Origin: Cycas panzhihuaensis
Lineage: Eukaryota; Cycadophyta
Length of the DNA stretch: 64,000 nucleotides
NCBI GenBank assembly: GCA_023213395.1
Contig: CM041465.1
Span: 185,821,741-185,885,740, forward strand
Direction of reading: 5' to 3'
This document shows positions 45,277-56,439 of the stretch, one piece after another. The notes beneath the pieces are model-generated. The model saw only the letters and a list, made by a program, of their open reading frames with translations. It had not been told where the DNA came from and searched no databases. Positions within the stretch are counted from its first letter, which is position 1, and each line of letters starts with the position of its first letter. The translations under genes and the position numbers were made by a program.

Positions 45277-46080
45277 ATATTTATTTTTGAATATAAATAT
45301 ATATTAGATCTTCTACAAATATTTAAAATGACAAACTACAAACCATTGACAATACCAGTAGAAATTGGAATCAAACTTTCTAAGACAGATGACTCGACTT
45401 CGGTTGATCCCACTCTTTATAGATAACTCATTAGCAGCCTAATATATTTGACTTCTACTTAACCTAATATAACATATTCAGTCAGTGTTATGTCCAGATT
45501 CATGCAGGATGCAATGACATCTCATTGGAAAGCTACTAAAATAATCCTTAGATACCTTAAAGGGACTCCAGATTTTGGGTTATACTATAAAGCTACATCC
45601 AAATTTTAATTAACTGGTTACACAGATTCAGATTGTGCTGGTGATGTCGATGATAGAAAATCTACCACAGGTTATGTATTTAGTATAGGATCAGTAGCAA
45701 TAGCTTGGAGTACAAAGAAATAAAATATCGTTTCCTTATCCACAGCCGAAGTAGAGTATAAAGTCACAGTATCAAGAGCTTGTGAATCAATTTGGTTAAG
45801 AAGACTTTTACTGGACTTTCAGATTAAACAACAAGGTCCCACTAGAATTGGTGTGATAACCAAAGCACTATTCAAATGGCCAAAAATCTAGTATTCTATG
45901 GTATAACAAAACATATTAAAACTCAACACTACTTCATTCAGGAACTTGTATAAGCAGACGAGATAGAGTTGACTTATTATAGTACAGAAAATCAAACAGC
46001 AGATATTTTTACGAAGGCTTTGGGAAAAATCAAATTTAAGAAATTTAGAGACAATTTGGGAGTCATACACATTAGGCTTA
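45277..46080 (+). pseudogene. E RT thumb and RNase H, interrupted
   Basis: Continues the RT frame after TGA at 45274-45276 with KYILDLLQ-like, LTSTxPNITYSVSV, [36 protein letters not shown] and TYYSTENQTADIFTKALGK. At least five stops, several at Gln codons. Ends at the polypurine tract TGGAGGAGAA. Confidence 0.85.
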
Positions 46081-46090
46081 TGGAGGAGAA

Positions 46091-46428
46091 TGTTGGGAAT
46101 AATCCTAATGTGGTTAAAGCACCTGAGCGCTTAGGGACCCTCAAAACCACCTTTGAGGGCCCCTAGGGCACCTTGAGCCACTCAACAGCCACCTGGACCT
46201 AACACCACTTTCTTGAGGTACGTATTTCATTTATTATTGTTAATTTTTTTAATATATTTTGAATTTACATTGGTTAATGTGTAACTAGTGTGATGGCGCT
46301 TGACGCCTCCCTAAAATTCATTATTTAAGGGATGTGAATACCTCCCAGGTATTTTTTAACACTGCCATCTAAAGGAAATCATTGTTATACTTGAAATGTT
46401 GTCTCTTTCTACTCCTCCAGCTCCATCA
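46091..46428 (+). repeat. E 3' LTR
   Basis: 338 bp, TGTTGGGAATAATCCT to AGCTCCATCA. About 90 percent like the 5' LTR by eye, with an 11-base gap near its end. Confidence 0.9.
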
Positions 46429-46433
46429 CCACC

Positions 46434-47640
46434 CATAGGGGTACTACTACCATTTCTTCTTATGGTAACCCTAGTGCTTTACATGTACCTACTTTTAGTC
46501 AAGTAGTTATCAATTCATTTAGTTTATGACCTATTCATTCTTATACCACTAGGATTACTTTTTCCTACCCTATTTCCTCTACTGCTCAATTACCCCCTCA
46601 CACATCATATACCACTTGGTCTCATGGTGTTAGACCTCACCCACCATCTCTTAAAGTGTTTAACATGATTCCCTCTTCTTAATATGTTTGTCATACTTAT
46701 TCCATTCATCCTCATGCTTTGGCAAGTCAATCACAACCTTTGAGAGTTTCTAATCCCACTTCTTCTTCACATATTCTTAGACCCACTCTGCAACCTACTC
46801 CTTTTTACACTTCCAATCTCATGATACCTTATAATCACAACAATAACTACAACTTATCTATTCATCTATCCCTCATTCATCATCCTTGCCTCAATGTTCT
46901 ACTACAATGAGGCCAAGGAGACCTTTCCTTGATTACATGAAATCTCCTCTTCCATGTGAGCTTTTGTTATCTCCTATGCCTTCATTTCTTCTTGAGTTGC
47001 CTGAAATTTTCAGTGACTCTTCTTACGATCCTGCTTCCTATATAAAAGTATTTGTACTTGCTTGTATAGATTTCATGCTATAGGATTATGTCATGATACA
47101 CTTGTTCCCTAAATCACTTCAAGGAAATGCCTTGAAGTGGTTTTACCATCTTCCTTCAGCTTCCATCCTCTTGTTCTATCAATTAGTTGACTTTTTCATC
47201 AACTACTTTGATGTGGCAAGACCATTTTGAATCAGGCATTAAATCTTTATTAGCTATCAAGCAGAACCATGATGAGACATCAAAGGATTTTGTTAGAAGA
47301 TTTCAGGACCATGTATATGCTTGTCACTTACATCTTAATCCTAACCTACTATTCAATCTATTTACTAATGTGTTGAGGCCCCACGTATACTTAGAAGTTC
47401 TAAAACTTGGCCCTCAAATGTATAAAAAAGCAGTTGATTATTACTTAGCTTTAGAAACATTTAAAATTCAAGCAGGTATCAAGAAGGTTAGGAAACCTAT
47501 ACTTTCTAAAGAAATAATTCAAACCATAAAGGCTTCCCATCTTGAACCTACTTATCATCATTTGACCTCTTCTATCAGATCATTAGAATGTGCAATCAAT
47601 ACTAAATTGCATGTTGATATTCCTTATCAGAGCTAGCCTT
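46434..47640 (+). pseudogene. F: Ty3/gypsy Gag core
   Basis: After a Ser/Pro/His-rich low-complexity region the Retrotrans_gag signature appears: IKVFVLACIDFML, HLFPKSLQGNALKWFYHLP, FYQLVDFFINYF, then from 47187 LLAIKQNHDETSKDFVRRFQ, VLRPHVYLEVLKLGPQMYKK and AVDYYLALETFKIQ. Two frame changes (near 47080 and 47190) and stops break it. This is the capsid region of a plant gypsy Gag; the absent zinc knuckle may be real or lost. Confidence 0.8.
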
Positions 47641-48259
47641 TGCAAGAGACTAAAGTTATTCATCTTACTAAAGGAAGGAAGAAATAAGCTCCACCTCATT
47701 CTCCTCCTTCCTTCAGAAAGACAAAATAGTGGTCATACCATCAAACTGATACATATGATAGAAGTGAGTGCCATACCATTCAAAATGTAACTCAAAACAT
47801 AAATATCCAACCAAATTACTCTTATAAATCATCTCAAGGCTAAATGATCCATAAGGATCCACTGCCTCAACATAATAAGAAAATAAGTAAACATGATAAA
47901 GAAAAAGAAAAGTAGGTGCAACATGATGAAGATGAACCTTCAAGCTCTAATTTATCGAAGAAGACTACCACTCCCTCAAATCCTTCGACAAAAAGAATTA
48001 AAAATTAGTTATACCCACCTCTTAAAGGTGGTAATACCAAGAGAATAATAAACATGGTGGAGACTATAAAGAGTGTACGTCCATCTAAATCATCTAATGA
48101 TTTTATGGCAAGGAATCCTGACTCTTTACCTCTATTACCCACCACCCCCCTAGTCTTATAAGGTTTGAGTTTATTCCCTCTAGTTTAAAGGATAGATCAT
48201 TCTCTTTAGTTGAGGAGTTAAAGACCATTCTAGTAGGTATATCAGTTATCACTTTACTA

Positions 48260-48720
48260 AAGTGTTACTCCACACAATGTTAGCTCTTATTTGATATATT
48301 GGGAGTTCCTATAGTAGTTTCTTCGCCCACCTCTACCCTTTCTTTTAATCTAGCTACCTTGTCTAGTCATTTTGCCTATGTGTTGAATGACATACCCCCA
48401 TTCTACATCAAGATTGTGAAGGATGATATTAATATTAATCAAGTTATTATTAATGAGGGATCATCTATCAATATAATCCCTCTTTATCTTGTTGTGGATT
48501 TAGAAGTTTCTATTTCGATCCATGTGAGTGGATTTACCAAGGGTATGATAAGAATCAGAAGGTACCCTTAGGAAAAATCACTCTCCCCCTCACGTTAAAA
48601 GAAAAGATAATTCTTACTGAACTCATTATTAATGATCTTGACTTAGAATATAACATTCTTTTAAGTAGACCATGGATTACCCAAATGTTAGCAGTTTGTT
48701 CCTCCCTCTTTAGTGAACTT
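48260..48720 (+). pseudogene. F: Ty3/gypsy aspartic protease
   Basis: An open stretch at 48299-48571 includes IVKDDININQVIINEGSSIN, IIPLYLVVDLEV and HVSGFTKGMIRIRRYP. After a frameshift LTLKEKIILTELIINDLDLE and NILLSRPWITQM follow. This is the retropepsin-like domain of plant gypsy elements. The catalytic D in the usual DxGSS motif is Glu here (NEGSS). Non-functional. Confidence 0.8.
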
Positions 48721-49426
48721 AGGTTCATCCATCAGGGACAATTAAAAATTGTCAAGCAAAAGCTAAAACCCATTAAATAATTAGTTCCTCTCATTAAGAC
48801 TTTTTCAGAACTTGGTGAATCCTCTGACTCTTTAGAGTACTTATTTCAATTATTCGATTTAGATTAATACTTTACTATCGAAGCTCCTTCTACTCATCCA
48901 TAAGTAAAGGAAGTGGATTTGGTTGAGATTGTCCTCTCCTCATTAGGTTCCTCATCTATTCCTTCTACCTTGGACTCGACTGATCAATTTTCAGTTTTCT
49001 CTTCTACTTTTGATAAAGAAATAACCTCTCATTCTATTGTATTTTACTAGAAACACCTATGGGTAGACCTATTAATGTAAACACTTTCCTTCCCATTCAT
49101 GCTCATTGCTCATAGGTTTTGTACTTGCCCTCAGGGATAACTGTAGTGGTTCCTCCCATTTTCAATCCTTTAGTGGGTGTTCTTCAACTTTAGTTATACA
49201 TGATTTGCATATTAATACTTTTCGATCTTTCTTTTGATCATCTTTAGTTTTGACATGATTGAATAGACATAAGAAAAAGATATTGTTACATCTCCATCTA
49301 GACTTAGAGACATGGGGCAAAGATATTGATGCACTTAATACAGGTCAGAATAATCATAATGCTTCCACTAAAGTAAGGGAAGTTAACTCGATTTCCATTA
49401 TTTCTTTTCCTTCCTATTCTCATGTG
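48721..49426 (+). pseudogene. F: protease to RT connector, decayed
   Basis: The plus strand continues the gypsy pol with many stops (e.g. RFIHQGQLKIVKQKLKPI near 48724-48775). Conserved RT motifs are not yet reached when element G interrupts the gene at 49431. Identification depends on its continuity with 62909-64000. Confidence 0.5.
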
Positions 49427-49431
49427 GAATC

Positions 49432-49729
49432 TAAAAAAAGTGGATCTATCATTCATCTCCATGCACTAAACAAAAAGGTAAATATAGGAGCAAGAGAGAC
49501 TTGAGAAAAAGAGAGTAGGTTTCACAAAATAGGGAGGTAAGAATGATCCTCCTCCATTGAGATTTTACTTTTATATTGAGAGAGGGAGCATTAGAGTTAG
49601 GTGAAATGAAATTACACAGAATACACATGAAAATGCATTTCACTTAAGTGATCTAATTTAAAGTTCACTTAAGACCCTTTCTAATAATAATCAACTAATG
49701 TAATGACCTTGTGACATTAACTCATTTCA
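49432..49729 (-). repeat. G 3' LTR
   Basis: 298 bp. On the minus strand it starts TGAAATGAGTTAATG after the polypurine tract AAGGGAGAGAT. By eye it differs from the partner at about one base in ten. Confidence 0.85.
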
Positions 49730-49741
49730 ATCTCTCCCTTA

Positions 49742-50242
49742 ATGTTTGACGGTCATTTCATCTTATTTTATTATATCCTATGAGGTTTTCATTTGAGTCT
49801 CTTACAAAGCAAACTACAATGGCACTTTTATGGGAAATTCTCATGGTGAAGAAAACTCACATATTTTCTAATTTACTAACTTAGCTCAAATGGCTCTTTA
49901 AATGAAGCCACATGGTGAATTAGTACAATGAATTTTGTAACTAAAATCTATTGAGTCTCCATATACTATTTGGTCATCCCCTATGCCCTTTTGGGTTTTC
50001 ACACGTTCTGATTTTCTAAAATTATACAACCCTTATCCTTTCATGCCCACAAGGGGTTTTCATAAATGGGATAGACCAAAGACTTACTCTTGTCCTTATG
50101 TGCCCATAAGGGGTATTCATGAATGAGATAAAGTATGATAGTCCTATTGTCATCTCCTTCAATCATTTAGAGATGGTTTACCTTCAAAACTATTCAAACC
50201 TCACCCTCTTTAGTAGTTTGGTGAAGATATCAGGCATTTGAT
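49742..50242 (-). other. G 3' untranslated region
   Basis: No reading frame. A ~30-base unit is directly repeated: TGCCCACAAGGGGTTTTCAT near 50041 and TGCCCATAAGGGGTATTCAT near 50101. Confidence 0.55.
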
Positions 50243-51700
50243 CTATATTGTAGGGTAATACTCCAGTTGAATTATGCTATTATGAACTAGTTCTCTAATC
50301 CTGTGGGCTTTTGTACTTATATATTTCGTACGATTATAAAATATAGGATTTTTAGCCATTTGGATTATAGATTGATTATCTATATATATGTTAGTAGAAC
50401 TTGTTTGGGTGGCATTTAATGTATTCAATAATTTTCTAAGCCATATCACCTCCTTATTTGTCTTAGAAGCAGCAATATATTAAGCTTTGGTAGTTGAGTC
50501 TATAACTATCTTATATCATCTAGATCTCGATGATATTGGTTCTATTCCAAGAAATGTTATATACCCAAACGTAGATCTTCTTGTGTCTTTGTCTCTAACA
50601 AAGTCTGATTCTGTGTATGTATAAAGTTTAAACTCTACATTGGGTTCATATAATAGACCATATTTATTGGTCATCTTCAGGTACCTCAAAACTTGTATTG
50701 TAGTTTTCCAGTGATTCTGCTTAGGATTAGTTATGAATCTTATAATAATGCCAACATAGTATGCAATATCTGGCCTTGTGTTAGTAGTATAGATGAGACT
50801 ACCTACAACTTACATATAAAGTATTATATCTACCTCCCTAGTATCATCATAACAGAGAGTTCAACCACTAATCAAGTACCTTCTAACTTAAACTTTATTA
50901 GAAGATCATTGATATATTTTTCTTGGGAGAGAAAGATTTTTCCATTCTTTTAAGTTACTTCAATTCCTAAGTAATATTTCTTTAACCCAAGATTAGAAAA
51001 TTAAAAAGTTTTAGTAAGGTCCTTCTTTAGTCAGCTGATTACCTGTTCACTATTTCCCATTATTAGTATATCATCCATAAAGATTAAGAGGTAAGTGACA
51101 TTATCATTTTGGTGCTTGATGAATAGTGTTACATCAATATCTTAATAGTCACAAACCTCATATCTAAGTTGCCTCATTCTTTCAGATAACTTGGCAAACC
51201 AAGTATGAATGGCTTATTTTAAGCTGTACAAGGACTTTCTAAGCCTACAAACCTTATGCTCCTAACTGATAATCTTGTATCCTTCTAGCCGATCTATGTA
51301 AATTTCTTCTTTAAGATCCCCATTAAGAAATGCAATCTTAACATCGAGTTAGTGGATTTTCTAACCTTATTGAGTAGCCAAGGTTATAAGAGTTCTAACT
51401 ATAGGCTACTTGGTTATAAGAGCAATGATTTCAATGTAGTTGATGCCTTTCTTTTGTGTGAATCCTTCTGCTATGAAGCTCACCTTATGTTTTCCTAGGG
51501 TTCCATCTAATCTATACTTATTTTTTAACACCCATTTGTTTTGAACTACCTTTCTTTCAAGTGGTAGATCAACAAGATTCCATATACCATTCTTGATAAG
51601 AGATTAGTGTTCTTCGTTCATAACATTTCTCCAAGCTACATGCTTTATAGCTTCTTAATACATTAAGGGATCTTCATTAAGAGCAAGGTGTAGTTCTACT
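50243..51700 (-). pseudogene. G reverse transcriptase and RNase H
   Basis: Minus-strand RT motifs: KNGIWNLVDLPLERKVVQNK, WVLKNKYRLDGT, LDVKIAFLNGDLKEEIYIDR and the active site IFMDDILIMGN (FMDD in place of YVDD). RNase H: NIYIDNQSIIQMAKNPIFYN near 50340-50400. Stops are frequent, mostly TAA/TAG. Lineage differs from B/E: Gag and linker sequences do not match. Confidence 0.82.
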
Positions 51701-52229
51701 AGTTCAAACTCAATAGAAAGTTATTCATATGTCCTTGCTCTATGGGTACTTCTAGTACTAATTTTGCCTACCTTATCTGGTCGTATATCCTTATGTAGCT
51801 GGTAGGCTTCATGAAAACCTTGAGTTGGTAATGGGATTTTTATTTCCACAACCTCTTGGTCTTCATTTTGATCTTGAAAAGGATCATGTGAAATGCTTAG
51901 TACAAAGGAAGTTGACGATGCTAGAGAAGATAGGCCAGCGGCTGATGTTGAAGAAGATGATCCTTCTATTATATCTTTGCCTTTATCAACTTGGATATTC
52001 TTAAATGATGGTGCTAGATGTGTACACATTAGATGGGAATCACAGCTTGTATTCTATGAGGCTTTATTATAAGATTCTAAGATTTTGAACAACTACTGAG
52101 CATCTCTCCCCCTAAATTTTAGAATCTGAACATCATTAAATTAATATGAAGGTATCTTAGAGTTAAGTCTGAGTAATTAATCTTTAGACTCTACAAAGAT
52201 AATATCTCTAGTGATGATGATTTTACGTT

Positions 52230-52925
52230 GTAAAGTTAAAAAAACCTTGTATGCCTTTTTGTCCATATGGTATTTGACAAAGATGCCTTTGAGGGCTCTA
52301 TCTTAGAGCTTATTTCTGTGTTCCTCCAGAATGTGAGCATAACAAGTATAGCCAAAAATTCTAAAGTGGGAGATAGAGGGGGTTTGTCCATACCACATTT
52401 CATATGGAGAGGGGCCAAGCTTAGAGCGACTAATAGTGTTGTTGTAATACATAGTAATCTAGATAGCCTCAACCTAAAGATTGACAGGGATATTATTATA
52501 TACTGGCATAGCATGAGCCATGTTCATGATGGTCCTATTCATGCACTCAGTAACTCCATTTTGCTGGGGTGTACCTATAATAGTGGTCTAATGTTTGATC
52601 CCATGGTGACGTAGGTATAATTCAAACTCATTAGAGGTGTATTTACTACCATTGTCAGTCCTGAGTATTTTGATCTTGAATCCAAATTCATTTTCCACAT
52701 GGGCCTTGAAAGCTTAAAACATAGAAAAGGCTTCATCTTTCTTTATAAAATCATTAATGAAAGTAATATAGTATCACTTCTATTTAAGAGAATGGATGGG
52801 TATAGGACCACATATATTTGAGTGTACAAGATGCAAAAGTTAGCTAGATTTCTACTGACTACAAGGAAATGATTGTCTTTAAGATTTGGTAATGATATAT
52901 GCTTCACATTTGAAAGGCTTAGAGG
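52230..52925 (-). pseudogene. G integrase, part left of H
   Basis: Minus-strand motifs: KCEAYIITKS, SNICGPIPIHSLK, FINDFIKKDEAFSMF, ILRTDNGSKYTSNEFELYL, GTPQQNGVTECMNRTIMNMA, GPSPYEMWYGQTPSISHFR and FGYTCYAHI. Core and C-terminal domain of a copia integrase with the second Asp (TDNG) retained; stops present. The region upstream lies beyond H from 58874. Confidence 0.8.
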
Positions 52926-53331
52926 TGTTGGGTGTAATGTCATCACTCAACTCCCTCTTACCTACCAGGATTGTGCACCTCAATTTAGACATGTGATGCT
53001 CAACATGTCAAGGTAAGTTAAGGTAAGTTGAGTTAGTTTCATTTGAGTTAAGTTGTATTATTTTATTATTAATTTGAATTCAGGGGTTGAGGAGTTTCCC
53101 TCCTCCCCCAAACTATAAATGTTAAGGGGCGTACAACCCTGGTGTTTTAGACACCACCTACTTTTGAGGAAGATTTGTAATACTCATTCTACTACAATGG
53201 ATTGAACAACAAGGCTCTCATGTGTTTATGCTATTGTAATGGTGATACAACTATCGTATTGATGCAATACTAGTTTATACTTATTTGATATATGTTCTAA
53301 CCTGTTAGTCTTGCAAGAATATTTTCCTTCA
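52926..53331 (+). repeat. H 5' LTR
   Basis: 406 bp from TGTTGGGTGTAATGTC to TTTTCCTTCA. Starts like the J and B LTRs (TGTTGGG) but is otherwise a different family. Confidence 0.88.
53113..53120 (+). promoter_or_regulatory. TATA box in the H LTR
   Basis: CTATAAAT lies about 190 bases into the LTR, downstream of a conserved pyrimidine stretch TTTCCCTCCTCCCCC. The same arrangement occurs in the 3' LTR (58575) and in A2 (about 7525). Likely the element's own RNA polymerase II promoter. Confidence 0.6.
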
Positions 53332-53489
53332 TTTGGTATCAGAGCATTGTGGCTCCATATTTTTTCCATCATTTGGTATCAGAGCTTAGTTTGGCTCATA
53401 GTTTGCAAGTATATTTTCCTTTATTTCCTTCATTTGGTATCAGAGCATAGTCTTGCTATTATTATTTTTCCATCATTTGGTATCAGAGC
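53332..53489 (+). repeat. Array of four primer-binding-site-like repeats in H
   Basis: TTTGGTATCAGAGC occurs at 53332, 53372, 53433 and 53476. Each is preceded by a copy of the LTR end (TTCCTTCA or TTTCCATCA). The spacing is 40, 61 and 43 bases. Copies one and two also follow the 3' LTR, at 58794 (one change) and 58834. Every copy could in principle pair with initiator tRNA-Met. B and E have only one. Confidence 0.85.
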
Positions 53490-54480
53490 AGGCGATTGCT
53501 GACCTGCTGAAGTTTTGAGGAAGACCAACAGGATCTACTGGCACTCTACAACAATTTTTTTTTACAAGCAATATATATTAACTAGATTTATTTTCTGAAA
53601 GTTTTAGCAAGTTTTATATATTATTTCAGCAGATTTTGATTATTATTGAGCTATATTTCTGGTTCAACAAATATTACTGAGATCTATTTTCAGATTTGTG
53701 CAGATCTACAAAGGATTTTCAGCAGCAAGTTATATACATTCAAGTTTTATTCTCATATTCAAGTTATTTTCTCTTCAGATTTACAGATTTATCATATATT
53801 TTGACAGTTTACAAGTTATTTGTCTACTTATTTGATATTTTTTGCAGATTTACAAAAGAGCATCAACTGCATACAAAAGTTATCAAGTTTTTTCAGAGAT
53901 CTGCAACTTGTTACTTTAGATCTGCTAATTTTATTATAAATCTGCTTATTGTATCAGATTTTTCAGCATTTTCTGTTACATTTAGTTCAAGATCTGTTAT
54001 ATTTCATTTCAGATTTATATTTTCCATTATATTGTTTAACTATATTTTTAAGTTTTCTACAGATCTACAATTTTTGGAGTATATTTAGCTTTTTTTGGAG
54101 GAGAATACATTGCAGATCTGTATATTGGAAGCTTTTGAAGCCTATTTTTAGCTACAAAGACAGCCACAGCTGCATATTCCAGGTTATTCTATTCCATTTT
54201 AAATTTACATACATTTTATATATCTGTTCAATATATTTCTACATTTGGAATTCCTTTGAAAATTTTCAAATACAAATATATAAGAGTTTTTATGATATAT
54301 TCTATTCAAAATATTTGAAAAGTTATCAATATTGTGACTCTGTTATATGAGTATATTGCTCCATTAAGTTGTTTTACTATTATTATTTGAAGAAATTTCT
54401 ATAAAATCTTGTATCTTTTGTCATATACCTGCAACATATTTGAAAGTTTGTTTCAAACACAAATTTATAGATATTTTTTA
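53490..54480 (+). other. H leader, AGATCT-rich part
   Basis: AT-rich sequence in which CAGATCTAC, CAGATTTAC, AGATCTGC and similar variants recur about twenty times between 53640 and 54130. Parts match the minus strand at 4020-4210 and 5240-5485 in A1. No gene seen. Confidence 0.55.
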
Positions 54481-55213
54481 TATATTTTTTCTGTCAATAC
54501 ATTAAAAGGGGGAAAGAAGGATCTAGTTTATTTGAAGTATTTACATTAAAAGGCCTATACAAATCTGGGTTGAAGTACAACCTTTTACCGTTACTCATTA
54601 GTATTTCCAACTTCTAGCTTGGGTTATATCCTCCAAACCTAGTAGAGCCCTACTTTAGCTTTCCATTCGTTTGATTTGATTCCATAACTACATTTTTTGA
54701 AGAGCAATCATTCTTAACATTTGTTAAAATATTATTTTCACTCAAGTGATACTCACATTGTGTAGATCCATACCTTGATCGAAATCTGATAAGTAATTTG
54801 GTAGCAGAACCATACTCACATCAAGAACCTCACTCTTCTCTTTGTTATATGTGTGATTTTAAGTTTAGGCCCAATTGTTGAGCCATATTTTTAAAAAAAA
54901 AAAAGGACAAATATCCGAGATCAGACTTCTCTACGTCACCTTATGCAAGAGGCTTAAATTAAATCCTTTTTGTTCCTTATTAACTTCAAAGCACACAAAA
55001 GAGAATCCAAAGGCTTGCAGCCTCTCATTTCTAAGCTCTCATGCCTGGTTCACCTCATTCTTTCAATACATTGATTCTTTCAATCTACACTCATTGAACA
55101 AATATTGTAATCATGCAACGAGCACTTATGTTATCACAATCGAAAAACCCAAGTGCATAAGCATCAGGATCTCACATTCTCTAAATATTTGTATGAAAAT
55201 ACCTTCTAGTTGA

Positions 55214-55342
55214 GACATTAAGCATATTGACCTTCTGAGGACTTCTATTACAATAAATGAAGTTAGAGATCTACAACAGTTGCTGGTTACTAGAACTTTA
55301 AAACTCAAGAAACTTGGAATTCCTTGCAAACATAGGAAATTG
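55214..55342 (+). pseudogene. Captured fragment in the H leader, tentatively an IGR-motif protein
   Basis: One plus-strand frame reads DIKHIDLLRTSITINEVRD, LQQLLVTRTLKLKKLGIPC, KHRKL. The LLVTRTLKLKKLGIPCKHRK segment resembles the IGR motif of plant and mitochondrial small-subunit (mS41-like) proteins, as I remember that family. The same frame upstream, from about 54900, is open apart from a TGA. Not a retroelement domain; a captured cellular exon is the likely origin. Confidence 0.45.
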
Positions 55343-55397
55343 TTTTGCTATAAGAAATTTTCGTTGACTGTAATATTTTACATAGACTTGACTACTT

Positions 55398-55505
55398 ATA
55401 TCTCTGGAATAGGCATGTTGCCATCCATCACTCTCTGAATATCTTTCACTGTAGCCATTCTTACTACATTAGCTACTTGGTTGGCAGCTTCAGAGTTGCA
55501 ATTAG
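55398..55505 (-). pseudogene. Captured coding-like fragment in the H leader, minus strand
   Basis: The minus strand reads SNCNSEAANQVANVVRMATV then KDIQRVMDGNMPIPEI and a stop. It is short but has strong coding character. I do not recognise the protein. It lies between the plus-strand fragment and the GC-rich island, so at least two cellular pieces in opposite directions seem present. Confidence 0.4.
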
Positions 55506-55539
55506 AACTCTTGGCTCATTGAAATCTTTGTCCCTCTGT

Positions 55540-55900
55540 TTGCACGCCACTCTCCTGTGTACTGTTTAGCTGTCTCTCAGCATCTTGCCCCCCCCAGGCT
55601 CTGTTAACCTCTGTGGTGTGGCGTGGCGTCTCGCATCTTAGGTTACCCGTCTCTATTTTGTGCTGTTTCTGTGTGCTGCGTCCACACTGTTCGCCCCGTG
55701 CGTCGCCTTGCCCCGGCTGCGCTGCGTCTGTTCTAATCAGGCCGTCCCATCCCGTTTGCGTTGCCATCTCGGCCTGCGTTGGAGTCTGGGCCTTTGCGCC
55801 ATCGGCGCGTCCCATCCCGTTGCCCTTTTCACACCACGCGTTTGTACATATATTGCCATCGGCGCGTTTGAGCCGTATATATTGCCGTCCGCCTGCATAT
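55540..55900 (+). other. GC-rich island in the H leader
   Basis: High GC and CpG in an AT-rich setting, with GCGCCATCGGCGCG and TATATTGCCATCGGCGCG. Open frames of 99-154 codons overlap on both strands. One plus frame from 55660 contains LGLCAIGA, also found in the open frame of the B island. Coding status is doubtful. Confidence 0.5.
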
Positions 55901-56439
55901 ATATTATTGCTTTTTATACATCCGTTCCGTCTTCTTGCATTATTATATATTATTCGGTTGAACGTTTCTCAATTTCATACATCCATTCCATCTTCTTCCC
56001 ATCATCATATGTTATGCGTTTGCATTGGATGCATTATTGTATATTATTCTGTCCGACAGCGTTTGCATTGATCTGCATATGCATCTACGTCTATAATACC
56101 ATATATTATATATTATTCAGTTGAACATCTCCTGACAGCATAGTTATTAATATTTGTAGGTATTTATATTTGTTTTTGTTAATTTTAGCAGCTATCGTTG
56201 TTAATTCAGCCGCCGTTGCCGTTACCATTGTCATTAATTTTTGGCACCCGTTTTTATACAGTTTTAATATAAAATTTTTTTTAAACAAAAAAAAATTAAA
56301 ATTTATTACATAATTTTTTAAATCTGGGGTTTAGAGGGCTTAATCCCCTTTCTCTTTTAGCCTCCGGTTCCATTTCACCATCACGTGACTGCTAGTCATT
56401 TTCAAAAAGTTTTTAAACGTTTTTTTATTTTTATTTTTT

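Larger units (their letters stand above)
37991..46428 (+). mobile_element. E: Ty1/copia retrotransposon inserted in F
   Basis: LTRs at 37991-38339 and 46091-46428 flank a primer-binding site, a 4.2-kb leader, Gag, integrase, RT and RNase H. Flanking 5-mers CCACA (37986-37990) and CCACC (46429-46433) are a target duplication with one change. The LTRs differ at about 30 positions by eye plus an 11-base gap, so E is older than B. Zinc knuckle and protease are deleted. Confidence 0.9.

Noticed and set aside
53332-53489. Possible tRNA gene or tRNA-derived SINE because of tRNA-Met complementarity
   Set aside because: Only the 3' acceptor complement is present, repeated after LTR ends; no A and B boxes or cloverleaf. 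It is a primer-binding array.
55516-56124. Overlapping frames of 99-154 codons on both strands in H
   Set aside because: Same reasoning: low stop density of a GC-rich island, no recognisable domain.
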